A DNA stretch of 64,000 bases, taken from contig NZ_JAXMNY010000002.1 in assembly GCF_034670185.1 (NCBI RefSeq), positions 682,001-746,000 on the forward strand. Direction: 5' to 3'. This stretch comes from Nisaea sp. (GTDB lineage Bacteria > Pseudomonadota > Alphaproteobacteria > Thalassobaculales > Thalassobaculaceae). The position numbers and the translations under genes are program-made. Of this stretch, positions 59,171 through 64,000 are shown piece after piece. The notes below the pieces were generated by a model. That model was not told where the DNA came from. It made no database searches and worked only from the letters and a program-made list of their open reading frames with translations. Every line of letters starts with the position of its first letter. Position 1 is the stretch's first letter.

Positions 59171-59920
59171 CTAAATCAAACCGCCATTCACATGAATGAC
59201 TTGTCCTGTAATGTAGCTCGCTTCACAGGATGCGAGAAAACCGATCACGGCCGCCACCTCATACGACGTGCCCCGCCGCCCCATCGGAATGCGCGCGGAG
59301 AGTGCCGCCACACCTTCCGGCGTCATAGCCGAATGGGTGCCCGGGTCTTTCTCGATGAAGCCCGGCGCCACGACATTCACGGTCGCTCCGGACGGTGCGA
59401 GCTTGAGGGCGAGTGCGCGCGCCGTTGCCTCAAGAGAGGCTTTCGCCGCAGCGGTCGCCGGAAAGGCTGGCAAGTCGGTGCGCCAGACATGCGGCCCGAA
59501 AGCACCCACCGCGATAACCCGGCCCTCTGTCGAGGCTTCCAGCAGCGGCAGAGCCGTCTCCGCCATCTCAAAAAAGGAGCGCGAAATGGCGTTCTGCGCC
59601 TGCTCGAACTTCTCCGTCCCGGCCTCGCCAAGCGGCGCCTTGTCCGCGTAGCCCGCATTGGCAACGAGGATATCGAGCCCCCCGAAGCGTTCGGAACAGG
59701 CCTCGATCAGATATCGCCCCGCGCCGGGCTCAGCCAGATCCTTCAACAGGGTTTCGGCGGTTGCCCCTTTAGAACGCACCTGCTCGGCGACGGCGTTGAG
59801 ACCATCCAGGTTCGCGCGCGTATGCAGCAGGAAACGGTCGCCAGTTTGCGCCAGCTTGCGAGCCGCTGCGGCGCCAATACCGCTGGCCGCGCCCGTTATC
59901 AGGATTATCCGTTCGCCCAT
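59171..59920 (-). CDS. SDR-family oxidoreductase with altered catalytic residues
   Basis: This 249-residue short-chain dehydrogenase fold has the cofactor motif LITGAASGIGAAAARKLA, the structural LDILVANAGYADKA and a C-terminal FLASCEASYITGQVIHVNGG. The usual Tyr-x-x-x-Lys is replaced: the conserved Lys lies in FPATAAAKASLEATA with Thr where Tyr is expected. The preceding strand reads VIAVGAFGPHVWRT without the normal Ser. It may be non-catalytic or use an altered mechanism. ATG follows GGGGGATTCGCGC. It is first in the operon with the dehydrogenase at 58250. Confidence 0.88.
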   Translation of the reverse strand: MGERIILITGAASGIGAAAARKLAQTGDRFLLHTRANLDGLNAVAEQVRSKGATAETLLKDLAEPGAGRYLIEACSERFGGLDILVANAGYADKAPLGEAGTEKFEQAQNAISRSFFEMAETALPLLEASTEGRVIAVGAFGPHVWRTDLPAFPATAAAKASLEATARALALKLAPSGATVNVVAPGFIEKDPGTHSAMTPEGVAALSARIPMGRRGTSYEVAAVIGFLASCEASYITGQVIHVNGGLI

Positions 59921-60014
59921 GCGCGAATCCCCCGCAGAAGATGAGACCGGACTGTCGCACGCGGGCGGCTCATGAAAAAGAGAGAGCGATCGTTAAGCGT
60001 GGAAAGACAGCCTT

Positions 60015-60500
60015 CTAGATCCAGCGCCGGACCCGCGCCTTGTAGTCAGTATAGGCCGTGCCGAAGAGGCGCTCGAGATAGGCTTCCTCACGCAGAACCA
60101 CGCCGTAATGCATCACGCCGACAAAGCCGACGGTGGCTGTCAAAATCCAGAGCGTGTTCCCGGCAAACGCAAGGCCGAACAGCAAGACCACCATGGCGAC
60201 ATACATCGGATTGCGGCTGATCGAGAACAGGCCGGTAGTGACCATGGCGGTGGTCGGCACCCAGGGCTTGGCGCTGGTTCCGGCGCGCTTGAACTGACGT
60301 TCCGCGATGATGGCGACAGCGACCGCTCCGACGACCAAAGCGGGGCCGAGATAGGTTTGCGCCCATTCCGGCGCGAAGGGTCTCGGCACGAAAATCTCAA
60401 GCACGGCGCCGAAGGCAATGACGATCAGCAGAATGACGGGCGGCGGCAAGATCACGCCCGCCGTGTCCGGCGCACTGTCGGGCTGTTGCTTCTCATCCAT
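60015..60500 (-). CDS. Isoprenylcysteine methyltransferase-like membrane protein (ICMT/PEMT type)
   Basis: This 161-residue membrane protein has four hydrophobic segments and the PEMT/ICMT motifs TTGLFSISRNPMYVAMVVLL and HYGVVLREEAYLERLFG, followed by YTDYKARVRRWI. These fit SAM-dependent methyltransferases that act on lipids or membrane substrates; bacterial targets are mostly unknown. ATG at 60500 follows AAGGGGACAGGC. It lies 46 bp after the nucleotidyltransferase gene on the same strand. Confidence 0.85.
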   Translation of the reverse strand: MDEKQQPDSAPDTAGVILPPPVILLIVIAFGAVLEIFVPRPFAPEWAQTYLGPALVVGAVAVAIIAERQFKRAGTSAKPWVPTTAMVTTGLFSISRNPMYVAMVVLLFGLAFAGNTLWILTATVGFVGVMHYGVVLREEAYLERLFGTAYTDYKARVRRWI

Positions 60501-60546
60501 GCCTGTCCCCTTTGTTTCAGCCGCTCGGCTTACCACACCTTCCGGT

Positions 60547-61131
60547 TCAGGAGGTACTGGTAGCGGCATCCTGTTCCACAATTTTTAGCCATGGCCAGCG
60601 CTCCCGGTAACTCCCGCACTTGAACTGAAACTGATGCGGCGTCGGGTTCATCGGATTGTAGCGCAGGACACCCGCGAACATATCCTCGAAGCCGTAGGGC
60701 GCATGCACCTCGCCCGCTTGCGAAATGCCGCAGCAGGTGCCCGCGACAACAAACCGGTCGATACCCGTACGGGATTCGGAAATCGGCGGATAAGGCACCC
60801 CGAACCGCGCCTCGTACCAGAGCGGAACCCGCGCCTGATTACGGATCTCGACCTCGACCCCAAGATCGGCGAACAGGGCCGCCCCGCGCCGGATCACCGC
60901 GTCCTCCGCCTCATAGCTGGTATCCGGGTCGTAGTAGAAAATATCGTAGTCCCGGATATTCTCGGTCAGCGGGCGACCGGACAACTCATTCCAGACCGTC
61001 CCGAACAGACAGCCTGCCACCAGCCAGCCATCCTCGACGCCAAGATCCGGCATCCGCTCCAGGATAGCCTGGTTCACCGGGTTATTCAGCACCACCCCAA
61101 GAAACCGCTCCTGCAAGCTCTCTTCGGTCAT
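60547..61131 (-). CDS. Nucleotidyltransferase family protein (NTP_transf_6 type)
   Basis: This protein of about 194 residues has VAGCLFGTVWNELSGRPLTE and NIRDYDIFYYDPDTSYEAED, containing the D-x-D metal motif of the nucleotidyltransferase_6 (DUF925) family, and YEARFGVPYPPISESRTGID. The biochemical target is unknown. ATG at 61131 follows AGGGG by 8 nt; a longer start at 61167 is possible. It diverges from the AbrB-type gene. Confidence 0.85.
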   Translation of the reverse strand: MTEESLQERFLGVVLNNPVNQAILERMPDLGVEDGWLVAGCLFGTVWNELSGRPLTENIRDYDIFYYDPDTSYEAEDAVIRRGAALFADLGVEVEIRNQARVPLWYEARFGVPYPPISESRTGIDRFVVAGTCCGISQAGEVHAPYGFEDMFAGVLRYNPMNPTPHQFQFKCGSYRERWPWLKIVEQDAATSTS

Positions 61132-61298
61132 CGAACGGGCCCCTGTTTTCGACCATGTGGAATTCATCCCATGCACAGACACCAAAGCACCGTCAACAGA
61201 TTGACCGGGACGCCGCCGCCTGCCTAAGTGCAGGGATCAATCCATTCGATGGCCGCGCGACCGACTCCGGAAACCGGCCGAAATCAGGCCCGCCCGCC

Positions 61299-62336
61299 AT
61301 GTCCATACCCGCGCCCGTTCGCCATCTCGCCAGCTTCGCCTTTGCGGCCAGCGCCGGCTGGGCATTCGCCGTTCTTGGCGTGCCTCTGCCCTGGCTGTTG
61401 GGGCCCATGCTCTCGGTCGGGGTACTCAGCATGGCCGGGCTCACGCTCTCCATGCCGAAAGGCGCACGGCAGACCGGCCAGCTTCTGCTCGGCACCGGCA
61501 TCGGCCTCAATTTCACCCCCACCGTCGCCGCCTTCGTGGTGGACCATATCGCGGTGATGGTCATCTGCGCGCTGGCCTCGATCCTGTTCGGGCTGCTCGC
61601 GGCGCTATACCTGCGCAAGGTTGCGAAAGTGAGCATGGCCACCGCCTATTTCGCCAGCGTGCCCGGCGGCGTCGTGGAGATGGCCCTGCAGGCGACGAAG
61701 TGGGGCGGCGAGATGGCACCGGTCTCGCTCGCCCAGTCCCTGCGTATTCTCTGCGTCGTCACCACCATCCCGACCACGCTAACCCTTATCGGCGCGGTCG
61801 GGCATTCACCGTTCGAGGCGCAAAATCTCCCGTTCGACCTGCAGGGCTTTCCGGTCCTGATCGTCCTTTCCCTGCTGTTCGGTGGCCTGATGGCCTGGCG
61901 CAAGATCACCAACGGCTGGCTGCTCGGACCGCTTGCCGCAGGCGCTCTCGTGACGGTGCTGGATCTGCACCTTTCCGGCATGCCGCGTGAGCTGCTCAAT
62001 CTCTCGCAGGTCCTGATCGGCTGCTTCATCGGCCTGCGCTACCGCCGCGAGCTGGTGCTGCCGCTGAAGCGCTTCCTGCCCCATGCATTGCTCAGCACGC
62101 TGGTTCTGGTCGGACTCAACATCCTGTTCGGGCTTGGCGTGGCAGAGGTGACCGGCCTGCCAGCCGCCACCATGGTGCTTTCCGTCTCTCCCGGCGGCAT
62201 GGCGGAAATGAGCATCACTGCTGCCGTGCTCGAACTCGGGGTTCCGCTGATCGCGGCTTTCCATATAATCCGTATTTTTCTGGTTATTGCCCTCTCGGGC
62301 CTTATCTTCCGCTATATTCTAAGTTCAAAAATCTAG
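61299..62336 (+). CDS. AbrB-family membrane protein (ammonia monooxygenase-type annotation)
   Basis: This 345-residue protein has about nine or ten membrane helices in two similar halves. The first contains GWAFAVLGVPLPWLLGPMLS and FASVPGGVVEMALQATKWGG, and the second contains MVLSVSPGGMAEMSITAAVL. The PGG(V/M)xEM repeat is the hallmark of this family (PF05145), which is unrelated to the AbrB DNA-binding protein. A transporter role is likely but not established. ATG at 61299 is the first plausible start. Confidence 0.88.
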   Translation: MSIPAPVRHLASFAFAASAGWAFAVLGVPLPWLLGPMLSVGVLSMAGLTLSMPKGARQTGQLLLGTGIGLNFTPTVAAFVVDHIAVMVICALASILFGLLAALYLRKVAKVSMATAYFASVPGGVVEMALQATKWGGEMAPVSLAQSLRILCVVTTIPTTLTLIGAVGHSPFEAQNLPFDLQGFPVLIVLSLLFGGLMAWRKITNGWLLGPLAAGALVTVLDLHLSGMPRELLNLSQVLIGCFIGLRYRRELVLPLKRFLPHALLSTLVLVGLNILFGLGVAEVTGLPAATMVLSVSPGGMAEMSITAAVLELGVPLIAAFHIIRIFLVIALSGLIFRYILSSKI

Positions 62337-62420
62337 AAAATCGTTATTTTCGGTTGAAAAACAAAAACCAATGGCGTTCCGCCAGTACCTAGAACCGGGA
62401 TTCCCGGGAGGAAAAAATCC

Positions 62421-63611
62421 ATGAACGCAGCTGTCGCCGCGAACCAGTCCGGCCTGTCGCTCGAAGAGCGTGCTGAACAGGAGCGCATGATTCTGGACGC
62501 TGTCGAGCGCTTCCTCTCCCGTGACGTCGCGCCTTACGCCCACAAGCTCGAAGCAGAGGATGCCTGGCCGGAAGACATTGTTGGCAAGATGGCGGAGCTC
62601 GGTCTGTTCGGTGCCACCATCGGTGAGGACTGGGGTGGGCTTGGCCTCACGGCCTCGACCTATACGAAAATCGTCGAGCGGGTCAGCCGGGTATGGATGT
62701 CGATCTCCGGCATCTTCAACTCCCACCTCATCATGGCCGCCGCCGTCGAGCGCTCCGGCACAGAAGCGCAAAAGGCCGCCTGGCTGCCACGCTTCGCCAG
62801 TGGCGAACTGCGCGGCGGCATTGCGTTGACCGAACCCGACGCCGGCACCGATCTGCAGGCCATCCGCCTGCGCGCCGACAAGACCGAGGGCGGCTACCGG
62901 CTGAACGGCACCAAGATGTGGATCAGCAATGCCTATCACGGCCACATCATCGCGGTACTGGCCAAGACCGATCTCGAGGCAAAACCCCGGCACAAGGGCA
63001 TGAGCCTGTTCCTGGTGGAAAAGGGCGACGGTTTCAACGTCACCAAGAAACTGGAAAAGCTGGGCTACAAGGGCATCGATTCCGCAGGTTTCACCCTCGA
63101 CGACTATTTCGTGCCGGACGCAAATCTGGTCGGAAATGTCGAAGGCCGCGGTATGCAGCAGATCCTTGGCGGGCTGGAGCTCGGCCGGATCAATGTCGCC
63201 GCACGCGGCGTCGGCATCGCCCGGGCCTGCCTTGAAGAATCGGTGCAGTATTCACAGGTCCGCAAGACCTTCGGCAAACCGATCGCGGAGCATCAGGCAA
63301 TCCAGCTGAAGCTGGCCGACATGGCAACCCAGGTCGAGGCTGCCCGGCTGCTGACCGAACAGGCCGCCGCCGCCTATGACCGGGGCGAGCGCTGTGACAT
63401 GGAAGCCGGCATGGCGAAGCTGTTCGCCACCGAAGCCGCGCTGCATAACAGCCTGGAGGCCATGCGCCTGCACGGTGCCTATGGCTATGCCAAGGAATAC
63501 AATATCGAGCGCTATTACCGGGACGCCCCGCTGCTCGCCATCGCCGAGGGCACGAACGAGATGCAGCGCCTGATCATCGCCAAGCAACTGATCCAGCGGA
63601 ATCCCGCCTGA
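62421..63611 (+). CDS. Acyl-CoA dehydrogenase
   Basis: This 396-residue flavoenzyme catalyses alpha-beta dehydrogenation of an acyl-CoA. The N-terminal helical domain is followed by GGIALTEPDAGTDLQAIR (FAD/substrate region), MWISNAYHGHIIAVLAKTD, the C-terminal helical domain with RKTFGKPIAEHQAIQLKLAD, and the catalytic-base region LHGAYGYAKEYNIERYYRDA with IAEGTNEMQRLIIAKQL at the end. The chain length preferred is unknown. ATG follows GGGAGGAAAAAATCC. A terminator hairpin follows the stop. Confidence 0.94.
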   Translation: MNAAVAANQSGLSLEERAEQERMILDAVERFLSRDVAPYAHKLEAEDAWPEDIVGKMAELGLFGATIGEDWGGLGLTASTYTKIVERVSRVWMSISGIFNSHLIMAAAVERSGTEAQKAAWLPRFASGELRGGIALTEPDAGTDLQAIRLRADKTEGGYRLNGTKMWISNAYHGHIIAVLAKTDLEAKPRHKGMSLFLVEKGDGFNVTKKLEKLGYKGIDSAGFTLDDYFVPDANLVGNVEGRGMQQILGGLELGRINVAARGVGIARACLEESVQYSQVRKTFGKPIAEHQAIQLKLADMATQVEAARLLTEQAAAAYDRGERCDMEAGMAKLFATEAALHNSLEAMRLHGAYGYAKEYNIERYYRDAPLLAIAEGTNEMQRLIIAKQLIQRNPA

Positions 63612-63634
63612 GCTTGCTCGATCAAGCTTTACCG

Positions 63635-63662
63635 AAAAGCCCGGCTTTAGCCGGGCTTTTTT
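63635..63662 (+). terminator. Rho-independent terminator of the acyl-CoA dehydrogenase gene
   Basis: A 7-bp G+C stem GCCCGGC/GCCGGGC (63639-63645, 63650-63656) with loop TTTA is extended by AAAA/TTTT and followed by TTTTTT. It lies 23 bp after the stop. The following 170 bp are AT-rich and contain no gene other than the edge ORF. Confidence 0.92.
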
Positions 63663-63832
63663 GTGCGCAAACTCCTAATTTTCCGAGAACTTCCAAATGG
63701 AGGCGCTGTCTGGAAACTCAGGCGATATTCACGAAAAACTGTTGTCAATTTCGCTCTGTCGTATAGTTGTACGACCACCTCAAAGATGATTAACTTTTCT
63801 TAATATATACTTCAGATATACGGATTTATTTT

Positions 63833-64000
63833 ATGGGATTGTACACCGGCTATTCCTTTGTCCCTTCGTCAACGGTCTATTACACGACCGAGCTCGACTA
63901 TAGTTTCGCTTACTATGGGTTTTATGAGGTTTCATCTTCTGAGAAATCCATAACGCATTCCGTATTCGCGGAGTGGGGTCGCGACCTCTCCATCAATTTC
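63833..64000 (+). CDS. Partial unknown protein, open at the right edge
   Basis: The frame is open for 56 codons from ATG at 63833 to the window edge. The translated part is rich in Tyr, Ser and Phe (MGLYTGYSFVPSSTVYYTTE, then YSFAYYGFYEVSSSEKS), with no signal peptide. The preceding 170 bp are AT-rich and no ribosome-binding site stands out before the ATG, so the start is unsure. The composition recalls proteins found near RTX or adhesin domains, but 56 residues are not enough to say. Confidence 0.4.
   Translation, partial: MGLYTGYSFVPSSTVYYTTELDYSFAYYGFYEVSSSEKSITHSVFAEWGRDLSINF

Overview
The window looks like a piece of chromosome from a free-living, probably marine, alphaproteobacterium of Rhodospirillales-like affinity. 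This is inferred from the GC-rich coding style, the ribF-ileS-lspA block followed by a DUF3035 lipoprotein and paired M16 peptidases, the PAS_5-type proteins, TRAP transport, and the repertoire of acyl-CoA dehydrogenase, MaoC, NudC and ChaC. No rRNA and no complete tRNA gene is visible. The genus cannot be fixed from the sequence alone.

Region 1 (1 to about 5944) is one end of an integrated mobile element. A tyrosine integrase lies next to a 3' fragment of a tRNA-Arg(CCG) gene, which serves as the attachment site, with three direct repeats between them that look like integrase arm sites. Further left are an AT-rich cargo gene of unknown function, the ruins of a large phage or plasmid polyvalent protein, a candidate operator, an AlpA/excisionase-like HTH gene, a small ORF, a phage-type HTH replication protein and a DnaB-like helicase that runs off the left edge. 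The element therefore carries its own replication module and may be a prophage remnant, phage satellite or integrated plasmid.

Region 2 (6.1 to 11.4 kb) is chromosomal: a membrane-anchored GltB-like FMN protein, a DCC-family thiol protein and a complete TRAP transporter (dctP, dctQ, dctM) with a 16-bp hairpin after the binding-protein gene.

Region 3 (11.4 to 21 kb, minus strand) is a sensory and surface cluster. It holds a PAS_5 protein, a STAS-like protein and two long paralogous four-PAS histidine kinases that bracket a GT2 glycosyltransferase and a redoxin/prolyl-4-hydroxylase fusion, followed by iron superoxide dismutase. A perfect CRP-like palindrome lies between sodB and a divergent cyclic-nucleotide-type phosphodiesterase.

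Region 4 (21 to 29.5 kb, plus strand) holds the phosphodiesterase, NudC, an almost pure RTX beta-roll protein of 29 uninterrupted nonapeptides, and a 1692-residue protein combining two sulfotransferase domains, a GT2 domain and TPRs. The last two form a likely surface or secreted-polymer operon.

Region 5 (29.5 to 36.7 kb) has pterin dehydratase, a zincin-like metallopeptidase, a truncated globin with an NsrR-type regulator under a clear NsrR box, an apparently cytoplasmic subtilase, a GNAT protein, mutL and pgi.

Region 6 (36.7 to 45 kb, minus strand) is the conserved block maoC-ribF-ileS-lspA-DUF3035 lipoprotein-M16-M16. Region 7 (45 to 50.6 kb) is catabolic: 2-keto-4-pentenoate hydratase-like protein, amidase, Ldh2-family dehydrogenase, GNAT and an MscS channel. 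Region 8 (50.7 to 53.5 kb) is a run of small unknown proteins ending in a receiver protein whose phosphoacceptor Asp is Glu. Region 9 (53.8 to 64 kb) has ChaC, a Lon-related protease, a FemAB-like acyltransferase, a hydroxyisobutyrate-dehydrogenase-like enzyme with a Tyr-less SDR, an ICMT-like methyltransferase, a nucleotidyltransferase, an AbrB-type membrane protein, an acyl-CoA dehydrogenase with a clear terminator, and a partial unknown gene at the right edge.
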